In this document: piece by piece, positions 45,117-53,777 of the stretch
How the letters are laid out: each line of letters opens with the position of its first letter
Position numbering within the stretch: the stretch's first letter is position 1
From: Dictyobacter aurantiacus
GTDB lineage: Bacteria; Chloroflexota; Ktedonobacteria; Ktedonobacterales; Ktedonobacteraceae
Direction: 5' to 3'
NCBI RefSeq assembly: GCF_003967515.1
Contig: NZ_BIFQ01000001.1
Span: forward strand, 1,364,001 to 1,428,000
DNA: 64,000 nucleotides
Made by a program: the position numbers and the translations under genes
The notes under the pieces: model-generated
Seen by the model: only the letters and a program-made list of their open reading frames with translations
The model's database searches: none
Told to the model about the DNA's origin: nothing

Positions 45117-45438
45117 TCTCAATCAATCCAAATTTCGTCAAAGTGCTAGCCTTAGATAGAGATACTAAGCATATTACAGAAAAAAACACAAGATGCTTTC
45201 TGAATACAATAACATTGTCGGCTCACGAATAGCAATCTGACGAGAAAAGTAGCCATAGTCGCCCATAAAGATATAGAACGATAGTACCCCGGCGGCACAC
45301 TTCACGCCCAAAAATTACTGTGGGACGTCTCCTGATTTATAATATATTCTTGGATTATGGAATCATTCACTGGTATCGTGACTCAAGGCGAAAGACAATT
45401 TCATCAATGCATACCTGAATCAAGGGAGACCACAGGTG
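45117..45438. other. intergenic region between divergent genes
   Basis: About 320 bp of AT-richer DNA that must hold promoters for the pseudokinase gene (minus) and the ABC ATPase gene (plus). I found no convincing -35/-10 pair or RNA structure. Confidence 0.35.
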
Positions 45439-46569
45439 ATGAATATGCTGGACGTGCAGGATGTCGTGAAATGCTTCGGGACAACAATAGCGCTCGACCA
45501 CACAAGCTTTAGCTTGCGCAACAATGACTTTCTGGTTCTGGCGGGACCCTCTAATAGCGGCAAGACAACATTGTTTCGTTTGCTCAGCGGACTTGAGCAG
45601 CCAGATGCGGGCACGATCTGGCTCAATGGTGTCAATATCGGGATGATGAAAGGGGGAGCACGTAAAGTGGCGCTGGTGTCGCACAAATATGGGGTCGCCA
45701 ATCAGCTAAGCGTTTATGATAATATCGCGCAGCCACTGCGCTTCCGGCGTCAGTCAAAGAAAATAGTCGACCAGCAGGTACAAAGCGCCCTGGAGATTCT
45801 GGAGCTCCAGCATATTCAGAAGATGCCTGTGAAGCGGCTTTCAGGAGGTGAGATACAGCGAGTCGTGATCGCCAGAGCTATGGTCAGAGATGCCGATCTC
45901 TATCTCTTCGATGAGCCGCTGGCGCAACTTGATCCGCATACCCATCATCGCGCGCAACAGGCCATACAGCTGGTACATCGCCTCAAGGGGGCGATTAGCA
46001 TCTATGCAACGCAACATCCTGCCAGCGCCCTGACGATCGCGACCCGGTTGGCCCTCATTTATCAGGGCCGCATCCAGCAGATCGGGACACCAGAAGAGGT
46101 TTTGCGCCGACCAGCCAATCTCTTTGTGGCTGAATACTTACATCAACCCAGGTTAAATCAAGTTCCTGCATCCGTGCACGCCACGGATACAGGCTATCTC
46201 ATTCAAGCTGATGGATTTAACTTTATCCTGCCACCAGCATGGCGAGCATCATTCGCGCAACTCGCCAATCAAACCAGCGTCATTCTCGGCATTCGCCCCA
46301 ATACCATCCTCTCAACCTTGACACCTCCATCGCCAGATGCCAGTGGATACATACATATACCTGCGCAGATCACTCATATTGATCACTTAATGGGAAAATG
46401 GACCATGCAGCTCCGCGTTGGGCAGCAGACCAGCCTGGTCGCCGAGCTGAAAGATATCCATCATCCTTCGCTCCAGACCGGTACGCGCATAGAGATCGGC
46501 CTTCATCCAGTTGATATCTGCCTCTTCCATCCCACAGCCAGGACGCTGCTGCCACCTCCATCGTGGTAG
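45439..46569 (+). CDS. ABC transporter ATPase, MalK/UgpC-like
   Basis: A 376-residue protein. Walker A GPSNSGKTTLFRLLSG (canonical GPSGCGKST), signature RLSGGEIQRVVIARAM, Walker B LYLFDEPLAQLDPHT, H-loop YATQHPASALT, and a C-terminal TOBE/MalK-type regulatory domain of about 130 residues. Such ATPases energise carbohydrate importers and can be shared by several permease sets; no permease is nearby. The ATG at 45439 follows AAGGGAG. Confidence 0.88.
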   Translation: MNMLDVQDVVKCFGTTIALDHTSFSLRNNDFLVLAGPSNSGKTTLFRLLSGLEQPDAGTIWLNGVNIGMMKGGARKVALVSHKYGVANQLSVYDNIAQPLRFRRQSKKIVDQQVQSALEILELQHIQKMPVKRLSGGEIQRVVIARAMVRDADLYLFDEPLAQLDPHTHHRAQQAIQLVHRLKGAISIYATQHPASALTIATRLALIYQGRIQQIGTPEEVLRRPANLFVAEYLHQPRLNQVPASVHATDTGYLIQADGFNFILPPAWRASFAQLANQTSVILGIRPNTILSTLTPPSPDASGYIHIPAQITHIDHLMGKWTMQLRVGQQTSLVAELKDIHHPSLQTGTRIEIGLHPVDICLFHPTARTLLPPPSW

Positions 46570-46597
46570 TATCCGTCGTTCCACAGGTACCGGATCT

Positions 46598-46765
46598 TCA
46601 TTCTTCCGTCTGATTAGAGAGGGTGCGAAGATACATAACAAGAGAGATAAAACCACAAATATCAATGAGTGCGCTAAATCCAAAATAACCCGTAAATAAC
46701 GTGATCAGGCTAAATAGAAAACAGACAATGCCCAGAAGCGCCCATTTACGACCAGGGTTTTCCAT
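46598..46765 (-). CDS. 55-residue two-helix membrane protein
   Basis: The product begins MENPGRKWALLGIVCFLFSL, continues through an aromatic turn (TGYFGFSALIDI) and a second helix (CGFISLVMYLRTL), and ends SNQTEE. AAAGGGGC lies a few bases before the ATG. It converges on the ABC ATPase gene (29-bp gap). Family unknown; codon choice matches neighbours. Confidence 0.65.
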   Translation of the reverse strand: MENPGRKWALLGIVCFLFSLITLFTGYFGFSALIDICGFISLVMYLRTLSNQTEE

Positions 46766-46964
46766 CTCTTTGCCCCTTTGACCAGATATAAAAATGCTTT
46801 ACAATATCTATTTTACGCACAGAAGATCATCATTCTACAAGAGCAGCTTTATTTTTTAGAATGTGTCTAGAAACCTTTATGGGTTTTCTTTCGTGTCATT
46901 ATTTAACAGCTTCTCTCGATTAGATCCCTGTATGCCCGGATTTTAGCGAAAAGGAATATGGAAT

Positions 46965-47315
46965 ATGAGCCAACAGGATAAATCACACGAACAACAATCT
47001 GCTCCCCGACCTATCAAAGGGACCAATGATGTTGAGGTTGATGCCGATCTGGGCGATAGCATTGCGCAAGAGCTAGGCAAGCTCTCCACCAGGAAATCCC
47101 ACCTGGATGCAGAAGCGGTCAAACAAGATCTCGAACGCAAGCACCAGCCGCAACCATCCGTGACCGGCAGCGAAAATATAGAGGCCGATACCGACCTGGG
47201 CGATGGAGCAATCGCCAGCGAACTTGGCCCCCTATCTGGCCGCCGGGTCAGACAAGAACAGAAGCAAGCATACGATGAAGGAAAGCCACTGAGTACCGAT
47301 TTCGAAAATGATTAG
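46965..47315 (+). CDS. hydrophilic protein with two internal repeats, function unknown
   Basis: A 116-residue, highly charged, probably disordered protein. Two copies of one motif are visible: GTNDVEVDADLGDSIAQELG near 19-38 and GSENIEADTDLGDGAIASELG near 67-87, each followed by a basic patch (LSTRK, LSGRR). There are no hydrophobic segments. The paired DADLGD/DTDLGD acidic clusters could bind a metal or a partner protein. AAAGGAA precedes the ATG. It is monocistronic with a strong terminator. Confidence 0.7.
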   Translation: MSQQDKSHEQQSAPRPIKGTNDVEVDADLGDSIAQELGKLSTRKSHLDAEAVKQDLERKHQPQPSVTGSENIEADTDLGDGAIASELGPLSGRRVRQEQKQAYDEGKPLSTDFEND

Positions 47316-47335
47316 CTCCGTACCGATATAATCAG

Positions 47336-47407
47336 GGCCAAAGAATAACTAAATAGTTCCGGCTTGCGCATATGCACATGCCGGAACTATTTAGTTATTC
47401 TTTGGCC
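47336..47407. terminator. 72-bp palindromic terminator between convergent genes
   Basis: ggccaaagaataactaaata and the following gttccgg are repeated exactly in inverted form after a loop of about 18 bases. It serves the repeat protein gene and the HNH gene. Confidence 0.75.
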
Positions 47408-47439
47408 TACTCAATGTGGTACCTCTCCCCCAACTGCTA

Positions 47440-48420
47440 TTAACCACGAAAGATATTCTCTCGGTGGTAGTGAAGATAGTGTAGAGCAGGTTTTTTGGCC
47501 AGCGCAGGTAACAGCAATGTTGAGTACATGATACTTCCAAAATAATGTTCCGTGACCTGGTCAGAGATGATGCTTTGCTGCAGTGTCGCTGCCCGGCGGA
47601 TAACATAAGTATCTTCTATGGTCAGATACCCCTGATCAAAGCCTGCATCATGTATCACACAAGCGGTCAAACCATTGCGCACATCCGTCCGTTCTACATC
47701 ATTAGACTTCGCCCATGGCTTGATATGGGAAGCACGCAAGAGGCCACTATTCTTTCCCAACATACGAGGTTGAAAGCCACAAAAAACACAGGTCCCCTTG
47801 CAATTACCCAACACCGTGCTGGCAAAACGATGTTGCGCCATGCGTACTTTTCGTTCGAACATCTTCTCAGTCAAAGCGTTACTCAGTTCGTATGCGGTGG
47901 CAACTTCCTTGATTCGATGCTCCTCCGTCTTGAGCAGATAAGCATTACTCACTGGTAACTCGTCCTGACCAAGTAGCAATGTGTCGTCGCTTACCTTCTC
48001 ATGAAATAGATCTAAAAAGTCAGGCAGCAGGTCCTCTCCAATTAAAAGTTCACGAGCGACACGTATCACATCTTTATATAAGGCAATATAATCATCTGGG
48101 GAGGCAGACAAGCAAGCAAAGATTCTGACTTCATCTTTACCACCATGTGCACGCGAACCATCCATATTGAGCATTTTGCTTGTTATTGAAGAAACACTAC
48201 GTTTAAAAAATCTAGCTAATACATTCAATTCATCCGGTACCAGGTGGATATTGCGCCCACCAAATCGATGAGGGTCGAGGATATAAAAAAGACCATAGCA
48301 CATCAATAGCTCAACGCTGTTAAAATCCTCTTGCCGCTTACCGGGTGTTGGGGTTTGCCGTTGCTTGATCTTCAGTAACTGATGAGCAATATCCTGCCTT
48401 GAAAGATCGACGACATCCAT
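47440..48420 (-). CDS. HNH endonuclease domain protein
   Basis: A 326-residue protein. The C-terminal third is an HNH nuclease: C211-x2-C214 (CVFCGF), the RASHIKPWA segment with the catalytic His (232), then N249 and H257 in RNGLTACVIHDAGFDQG. The N-terminal 200 residues are helical without a domain I can name (LLMCYGLFYILDPHRFGG and FFKRSVSSITSKMLNMDG resemble a DNA-contacting helical module). Proteins of this build occur as stand-alone or modification-dependent restriction enzymes. It lies 49 bp after the Mrr-like gene, probably in the same operon. Confidence 0.85.
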   Translation of the reverse strand: MDVVDLSRQDIAHQLLKIKQRQTPTPGKRQEDFNSVELLMCYGLFYILDPHRFGGRNIHLVPDELNVLARFFKRSVSSITSKMLNMDGSRAHGGKDEVRIFACLSASPDDYIALYKDVIRVARELLIGEDLLPDFLDLFHEKVSDDTLLLGQDELPVSNAYLLKTEEHRIKEVATAYELSNALTEKMFERKVRMAQHRFASTVLGNCKGTCVFCGFQPRMLGKNSGLLRASHIKPWAKSNDVERTDVRNGLTACVIHDAGFDQGYLTIEDTYVIRRAATLQQSIISDQVTEHYFGSIMYSTLLLPALAKKPALHYLHYHRENIFRG

Positions 48421-48469
48421 GCCAAAGCCTGCTTTCTATACACCTGCCCTATTTAATCTACAGGTAATC

Positions 48470-49690
48470 TTAATTTTCGCGCGAGACGTAATAGCGCATC
48501 TGCTCATCGGCGCGTTCCAGCACATCCATGACCTCGTAGTGCAGCAGTTCCCTCCACAGGTACGGCGCGATACGTACTATTCCCTGCTCCTGATCGTATT
48601 CCATAAAGTTCTTGATCAGGAAACGCTCAAGTGGATGATTCACGATCAGCCGCTTGATCTCCTGATCGCTGGCCGTCAACGGCTGAACCATTAAGGAACC
48701 GGCGCGCTCTAGAGGTTGACCAAGTTCGACGTACTGCACATAGATATTGCGAAACTCGCGTACCAGGTCTTCAAGGCTCACCTTTCCTTCGCGGTCTACC
48801 AATGAGAAAAAGGCCTTGATCATCACGGGTTTATATGATCGGGAAAGGTTGCGGCTCCTGGCAAAATCTAGAAATTCTTGCTTCCAGGCCTGGCTCGACG
48901 CCGGTCGCTGTTCCAGGTTTAGCGCTCGGCGGATAGATTCGATGTGGTCACGCCTGAAGTAATAGCTGCTGCGACCAGAGGACTGCGGCTGGACAGCATC
49001 GGGAACAACGGTCCCATCTTCCACCCAGCGTCGGAGCCGGGCCGGATCGACGCGCAGGGCATAGCCCAGCGTATTCAGCATGATCAGGTCTTCGTCCGGG
49101 TTCAGGTCGATCGGCTGGTCGCTGGCCATCTGCTGGACATGCGCCTTATACGACGCGGGCGACTCGCTGATCCGGGCCGACCATAGATTTTTCATGGCCT
49201 CAAAGGACGCAAAGTAGTCGCCATCGATATCCAGCTTCTCCGCGTTATGTGGCGATGCCCTCAATCCGAGCCGGTGCTCAATCATTAAAGAGACGATCTG
49301 CTCGCCATTCAGGGTCAGCACGCGCGGGACCGAGGTGGTCGCCTTCTGCAACGCCTGTCGAGCATAGTCGGCGGTGGTGACAAATAAGCCGTTGGAGAAG
49401 CGGCCGGACAACGCACCCACAAAGCGGTCGATATCGGGTCGCTGTACATTGTTGCGATAGCGCTTCACCTGGATGCCAAGCGGGAGCTTCCAGCTCCCGG
49501 CCACCAGCGTACCCTCGGCGTCGATACCACCATCCCCAACATAGCGGGTGACAGAGATATCCTCAAGGCCCGCATAGGGCAAAAAATTGCCGGCAAAAAA
49601 CTCGAAGCTGCGCGCCGACATCGCCAGCAGCTGCATCCGCAGCTCGCGTCTAAGATCAGGCTGAATGGGGGGTTGCGGGTAAGATGACAT
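48470..49690 (-). CDS. Mrr-like restriction endonuclease with HTH and accessory domain
   Basis: A 406-residue protein. Residues 25-130 form a PD-(D/E)xK nuclease of Mrr_cat type: RYVGDGGIDAEG with Asp57, and IQVKRY with Gln74-x-Lys76, then DIDRFVGAL and GLFVTTADY. Residues about 205-265 look like a MerR-type winged helix (LGYALRVDPARLRRWVEDG). Residues 270-400 contain SRSYKPVMIKAFFSLVDREG, a module also seen attached to DEAD-box and restriction proteins. Mrr enzymes cut methylated or foreign DNA. No methyltransferase is adjacent, consistent with modification-dependent restriction. First gene of an operon with an HNH nuclease. Confidence 0.85.
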   Translation of the reverse strand: MSSYPQPPIQPDLRRELRMQLLAMSARSFEFFAGNFLPYAGLEDISVTRYVGDGGIDAEGTLVAGSWKLPLGIQVKRYRNNVQRPDIDRFVGALSGRFSNGLFVTTADYARQALQKATTSVPRVLTLNGEQIVSLMIEHRLGLRASPHNAEKLDIDGDYFASFEAMKNLWSARISESPASYKAHVQQMASDQPIDLNPDEDLIMLNTLGYALRVDPARLRRWVEDGTVVPDAVQPQSSGRSSYYFRRDHIESIRRALNLEQRPASSQAWKQEFLDFARSRNLSRSYKPVMIKAFFSLVDREGKVSLEDLVREFRNIYVQYVELGQPLERAGSLMVQPLTASDQEIKRLIVNHPLERFLIKNFMEYDQEQGIVRIAPYLWRELLHYEVMDVLERADEQMRYYVSREN

Positions 49691-49796
49691 AACCGTTTAC
49701 TACATTCCTTTGCTTACTTCTTCAGATCCTTCTTTCTTCTGCCTGGTGCATAACTTACAGGCCGAAATCGCGCCACGCCTGACTTCAAGCGCACTC

Positions 49797-49937
49797 TCAA
49801 TTATACCAGAAAAAGAGAGGGACAAGCCCTTGCCGCTGCAAATTATCCAGATGTTCCCCTAATTCTTCAGCAAAAGTTTGATCCTCAGGGTCATACGCAC
49901 AAAAAACCTCCACGGTCCCTGCCCTCTCTTTCGTCAT
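49797..49937 (-). pseudogene. truncated TIR-domain fragment
   Basis: 46 codons: MTKERAGTVEVFCAYDPEDQ followed by TFAEELGEHLDNLQRQGLV and a stop after FFWYN. The pattern VEVF.aY...D..f..EL..HL..LqRQGl matches the first beta-alpha-beta unit of Chloroflexota-type TIR domains, but everything from the WxDR motif onward is missing. GAGG precedes the ATG. It is either a decayed gene or a mini-protein. It lies upstream of the Mrr-HNH operon on the same strand. Confidence 0.6.
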
Positions 49938-50027
49938 AGCCGTTACCTCTTTATCACTCAAATTACGTATATACGTCCCGGACAATATAATACTACACGT
50001 TTATCAATCACACATCTCTCTACATAA

Positions 50028-50074
50028 AAAACAGATTGATGGCACTGCAATAGGGCAATGCCATCAATCTGTTT
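50028..50074. terminator. terminator of glycosidase gene
   Basis: aaacagattgatggca and tgccatcaatctgttt form a 16-bp stem with further pairing near the loop. It lies 44 bp after the stop at 50118. Confidence 0.7.
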
Positions 50075-50117
50075 GGGAACTCTAGCTATAAGTAGAGTAG
50101 CAAACAGCTACTCACAA

Positions 50118-51650
50118 TCAGTCATCGCCGGAAAAGACGACGGTTGTAAGAGAATAGGGAGCGATCGTCTGCGCGTTGGCAGCCGCATTGCCCATAACAT
50201 GGGTGACGGTGATACCGCCGCTGCTGTTAGCCCCATAGCTGTAGACGGTCGCGCCCGCGACATGCCCTGGATGCGCCTGCGACAGATCGACGCTATAGCT
50301 GTTATTCGGGTCTTTATTGATCAGCAGCACGGCGATACTGCCATCGAGCTGACGTACGGCGTGTACCGTGACAAGGCTCTGATTGGACGAGGCGGTCAAC
50401 ATACGATTATAGGGCTGCACGAGATGACTGACCATCTGCAACCCATAGTAGGTGGGGAATGGCGTATTGGCTGGTGGCTCGCTCACGCCACCGTCGCTGT
50501 TTCCGGCCGAAAGCATGCCGTAATCGCCATACGCTGTATCTCCAAAGAGGGTAGGACTGTTATTGCCATACGTCACGATACCATTGTGGGTATCCCACCA
50601 GTCGACGTTATTGACGCCGTTCTCCAGCCAGGTCATATAATCGTCGTCCAGGAACAGGGCGTTCACCACACTCACCGTCTGTTTGCCAGGATTATAAGGG
50701 ACCGAGTTGGTTTCGGTCACATCGATCTTGACCTGGCCGGCCTTGCTGCCACAGTACTGATTGATCAACGAGTGCAGGGTTGCGACCTTGCCGGGGATGG
50801 CCGCGGTATTACCAAGCAGACCGACATCCGACTCATTGCCAGGGATAGCCGCGTAATCAGCGTACCAGTGGACGGCGGCGAAATCCATTTTAGAGCCAAC
50901 GATCGAGAGCACGGTATGATTCCAGTCCTGCGTATCGCCGCTGGCAACCACTCCATCGGGCCAGTCACCCGGCATCGTCAGCACAATACCGATCTTAATG
51001 GTGGGGTCGACCGCCTTCATGGCCGAAATAAACTGCAGCGCATTGTTGGCGTAGGTGGCCGGACCCTTCTGGGCGTGCGTGTCATATTCCCAGTTCGCGC
51101 CATACGAGCCATTGCCATATATCTCGTTGCCGATCTCCCAGTACTGAACATGATAGTGTTTTGTAATATTGGCGTATTTCACCCACGCGGCCGCCTCAGC
51201 GGGTGTGCCCGATCCATAATTGGCGGTAACCATCGCCTGCGCACCGGTCTGATGGACCACGCGCATAAAGGCATCAAAGTCATTGGCGCCAGCATTGGTA
51301 TTGTTTGGCTCAATCGTATTCGTCTGCCAGTGGTAGGTATCAGAGGTTGATCCACCTGGATAGCGCATCACCCTGACGCCCGCCTGTCGCAATAGCGAAG
51401 GGACCACCGCATCCTGCAGATGAGGATCCCAGACCGCATTGTTAACTCCCAGCGCTGTAGCAGGGATATGCCCAACCCCCTGCTGAGCATTTACCGTTAT
51501 CTTCGCTGGTAGGGTTGCCGCGGAAGAGGCTGATGCGCTAAAGGGCACCGCCATCGCCACGGTCAGCATACCAAGCAATACAGCGGTCAAGGCAATCAAT
51601 CGCCGCAACCACTGTGTAGAGAAGTAGTAAGAACTGGCCTTCCCTGACAT
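50118..51650 (-). CDS. secreted clan GH-A glycosidase (arabinofuranosidase-like)
   Basis: A 510-residue protein. The signal peptide is RRLIALTAVLLGMLTVAMAV, with likely cleavage after ASA near residue 43. A TIM-barrel catalytic domain follows: MRYPGGSTSDTYHW, the acid/base Glu in YWEIGNEIYGNG and the candidate nucleophile in DVTETNSVPY. A beta-sandwich C-terminal domain (about 420-510) ends TIAPYSLTTVVFSGDD. The layout suits GH51/GH39/GH30-type enzymes acting on arabinose- or xylose-containing polymers; the exact family is uncertain. A strong ribosome binding site (AAAGGAG) precedes the ATG. Confidence 0.8.
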   Translation of the reverse strand: MSGKASSYYFSTQWLRRLIALTAVLLGMLTVAMAVPFSASASSAATLPAKITVNAQQGVGHIPATALGVNNAVWDPHLQDAVVPSLLRQAGVRVMRYPGGSTSDTYHWQTNTIEPNNTNAGANDFDAFMRVVHQTGAQAMVTANYGSGTPAEAAAWVKYANITKHYHVQYWEIGNEIYGNGSYGANWEYDTHAQKGPATYANNALQFISAMKAVDPTIKIGIVLTMPGDWPDGVVASGDTQDWNHTVLSIVGSKMDFAAVHWYADYAAIPGNESDVGLLGNTAAIPGKVATLHSLINQYCGSKAGQVKIDVTETNSVPYNPGKQTVSVVNALFLDDDYMTWLENGVNNVDWWDTHNGIVTYGNNSPTLFGDTAYGDYGMLSAGNSDGGVSEPPANTPFPTYYGLQMVSHLVQPYNRMLTASSNQSLVTVHAVRQLDGSIAVLLINKDPNNSYSVDLSQAHPGHVAGATVYSYGANSSGGITVTHVMGNAAANAQTIAPYSLTTVVFSGDD

Positions 51651-51902
51651 AAAAGATCGCTCCTTTGCTTAAAGATCCCATACAACTGCCATATTTTAAT
51701 GCAATAAAGCTAACGCACTGCTTTACCACACGACTTCAATGTACAGGCTTTTCAGGAGGTGAACAAGCCTTTTTTTTGTCAGTTTTTGCTCACTTTCTCG
51801 CCGGTGTACTAGAACAGGTAAAATTTATCTGAAGCAAAGAAAGCGCTATGTAAGAAACCCAAATCCGCAAATTATGAACTGCACTCTCGCAGTACCATGG
51901 TC
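51651..51902. other. divergent regulatory region, glycosidase side
   Basis: About 250 bp with T-runs and no gene. It must contain the glycosidase promoter; no clear consensus pair was found. Confidence 0.35.
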
Positions 51903-51931
51903 TTGACAATGCGGAGCTAAGTGGTTATAAT
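51903..51931 (+). promoter_or_regulatory. consensus promoter of the TetR gene
   Basis: TTGACA (51903-51908), a 17-bp spacer and TATAAT (51926-51931): a perfect consensus. The predicted start near 51938 lies inside the operator that follows. Confidence 0.85.
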
Positions 51932-51932
51932 T

Positions 51933-51950
51933 CTACCAACAAGTAGGTAA
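51933..51950. promoter_or_regulatory. TetR-family operator, variant copy
   Basis: ctaccaacaagtaggtaa matches the perfect palindrome at 52561 in 15 of 18 positions. It overlaps the transcription start and ends 3 bp before the ATG, as expected for autorepression. Confidence 0.7.
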
Positions 51951-51953
51951 AAT

Positions 51954-52541
51954 ATGACTGAGAATCCAAATAACGAAACATATACACGTATCCTTGAGGC
52001 GTCTGAAAAGTTGTTTGCGGAGCGCGGGTATGCCTCCGTCCGCTTGCGCGATATTGCCATGGCGGTCGGTATGCGGCATGCCTCACTCTACTATTATGCC
52101 CCTGAGGGCAAGCAACAACTGTTCATTGCTGTGATGGAGCGCACGTTTTCTCGCCATCGCGCCGGGCTCGAACAGGCAATCAGGCAAGCAGGGGATGATC
52201 TACGCGAGCAGCTCTTTGCGGTTGCCCGCTGGCTGCTCTCACAGCCGCCGATTGACATGGCGCGCATTCAACACGCCGATATGGTCGAGATTGGAGAACA
52301 GCAGGCACAACGCTTGCTCCAGCTTGCCTACAATTCGTTGCGTGAACCTATTCGTGTTGCTCTGCAGCAGGCAGAAGCTTCCGGCAGCATTGCCCTTGCC
52401 GAGCTTGATCTGGCTGCTATGGCTCTAGTCACGCTTATTCAGAGCGTCCATGCCATTCCAGGGTCATATACGCCGGCCACCCGCGAGAAGATCGGACAAC
52501 AACTGGTTGATATGCTGCTTGTTGGCTGGTTGAAACGCTAA
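51954..52541 (+). CDS. TetR/AcrR family transcriptional regulator
   Basis: A 195-residue protein. The N-terminal HTH (ILEASEKLFAERGYASVRLR, then DIAMAVGMRHASLYYYAPEG) is classic TetR; the Pro/Gly after YYY differs slightly from the usual YYHF. The C-terminal ligand domain is all helical. It probably represses itself and the dehydrogenase downstream through the ctacctacatgtaggtag-type sites on both sides of the gene. The inducer is unknown. Confidence 0.9.
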   Translation: MTENPNNETYTRILEASEKLFAERGYASVRLRDIAMAVGMRHASLYYYAPEGKQQLFIAVMERTFSRHRAGLEQAIRQAGDDLREQLFAVARWLLSQPPIDMARIQHADMVEIGEQQAQRLLQLAYNSLREPIRVALQQAEASGSIALAELDLAAMALVTLIQSVHAIPGSYTPATREKIGQQLVDMLLVGWLKR

Positions 52542-52551
52542 ATTTTTTTGC

Positions 52552-52590
52552 GCCCTTTTTCTACCTACATGTAGGTAGAAAAAAAGGCGT
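52552..52590. promoter_or_regulatory. TetR-family operator, perfect palindrome
   Basis: ctacctacatgtaggtag (52561-52578) is an 18-bp perfect palindrome flanked by T-run and A-run, extending the dyad towards cgcc/ggcg. It lies 73 bp before the dehydrogenase ATG and just after the TetR stop. The extended hairpin may also end the tetR transcript. Confidence 0.75.
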
Positions 52591-52633
52591 TCATCGATGT
52601 ACTGAGTCATATATGATGAAAGGATGGTTCATT

Positions 52634-53671
52634 ATGGAACAGAAGATGCAGGCTATTGCTTTCCGCCGCTATGGAACCGTAGAGGTTCTCGAAACACTTG
52701 AAACTGAACGGCCCATTCCACGATCCGGGCAGGTACTTATTCGAGTCATTGCAGCTGGAGTCAATCCAGCCGACTGGGTGCTACGGAGTGGACAGCTGCG
52801 CTTTTTCGCGCGTTTGAAATTTCCCTTTATCCCAGGCAGTGATGTCGCAGGTATCGTAACCGCTATGGGACCAGGTACAGGCCGCTTTCGCCCCGGTGAT
52901 GCTGTCTATGGCATGTTTCCAAGTATTAAGGGTGGAGGATATGCCCAATACGTCGCTGTCGCCGAGGATGTGCTGGCCCCTATCCCGCCACAACTCACAT
53001 ATGTAGAGGCGGCCGCTGTCCCACTGGCCTCCCTCACCGCTTTGCAGGCTCTCCGCGATCAGGGACAGGTTGCCCATGGCTCGTCGGTACTCATTTATGG
53101 CGCTTCTGGCGGGGTTGGCTCGTTCGCCGTGCAGATTGCTCGCAACCTGGGGGCACACGTTACGGCAGCCTGTAGCACCGGCAATATTGAGCTGGTCAAA
53201 AGCCTCGGCGCAAAAGCCGTCATAGACTACACGCGTAACGAGATCACGGCCAGTGATACCCACTACGACGTGATCTTCGATGCAGCCGGAGCCTTCCCGT
53301 TTAAGCACTGGCGCCCTATCCTCAAACCAAAAGGCCTCGTCGTCAGCATCAATCTTAACTTCGCCAATCCTCTGCAAACATTTCTGTCATGCTTTGAATC
53401 GACGGGCAAGCGTCTCAAGGGAGTTTTCGTCCGTCCTAGCGGAGACGACCTGACCAGATTAAGCGCTTGGATCAGCACTGGCAAGCTCCGTCCCGTAATT
53501 GAACAATCCTTCCCTTTGCTTCAGGCAGCCCAGGCACAACGCCGCAGCGAGAGCAGACGAGTACGTGGCAAGCTTGTGTTGGTGGTAGACGAAAAACTGG
53601 CTCAGACAACCGTCGAGGATGAACATTGTAACAACCGGGTTCGGCAATGGGAAGGCAGGGAATTGGATTAA
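52634..53671 (+). CDS. zinc-independent MDR alcohol dehydrogenase / quinone oxidoreductase
   Basis: A 345-residue protein. The N-terminal GroES-like domain has VLIRVIAAGVNPADWVLRSG and FIPGSDVAGIVTAMG. The NAD(P)-binding domain has LIYGASGGVGSFAVQIARN. No structural zinc cysteines are seen, as in quinone oxidoreductase-like members. After the usual C-terminal VRGKLVLVVD there are about 25 extra residues, rich in charged and Asn residues, suggesting a lost stop or rearrangement at the 3' end. The ATG at 52634 follows AAAGGA. It is downstream of the TetR operator. Confidence 0.88.
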   Translation: MEQKMQAIAFRRYGTVEVLETLETERPIPRSGQVLIRVIAAGVNPADWVLRSGQLRFFARLKFPFIPGSDVAGIVTAMGPGTGRFRPGDAVYGMFPSIKGGGYAQYVAVAEDVLAPIPPQLTYVEAAAVPLASLTALQALRDQGQVAHGSSVLIYGASGGVGSFAVQIARNLGAHVTAACSTGNIELVKSLGAKAVIDYTRNEITASDTHYDVIFDAAGAFPFKHWRPILKPKGLVVSINLNFANPLQTFLSCFESTGKRLKGVFVRPSGDDLTRLSAWISTGKLRPVIEQSFPLLQAAQAQRRSESRRVRGKLVLVVDEKLAQTTVEDEHCNNRVRQWEGRELD

Positions 53672-53777
53672 ATCTGCACAAATTCAGAAATGTTATACTA
53701 CTGCTGAGGGCTTTTTCTGCTCTGTTTTTTCAGGTGAAACAGGCCATCCTACCTGGTGGCAGAGGAGAGGAACCAGT

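Noticed and set aside
50058..51350. 430-codon open frame opposite the glycosidase gene
   Set aside because: It is the antisense shadow of a gene with a signal peptide and clear catalytic motifs; no family resemblance or ribosome binding site.
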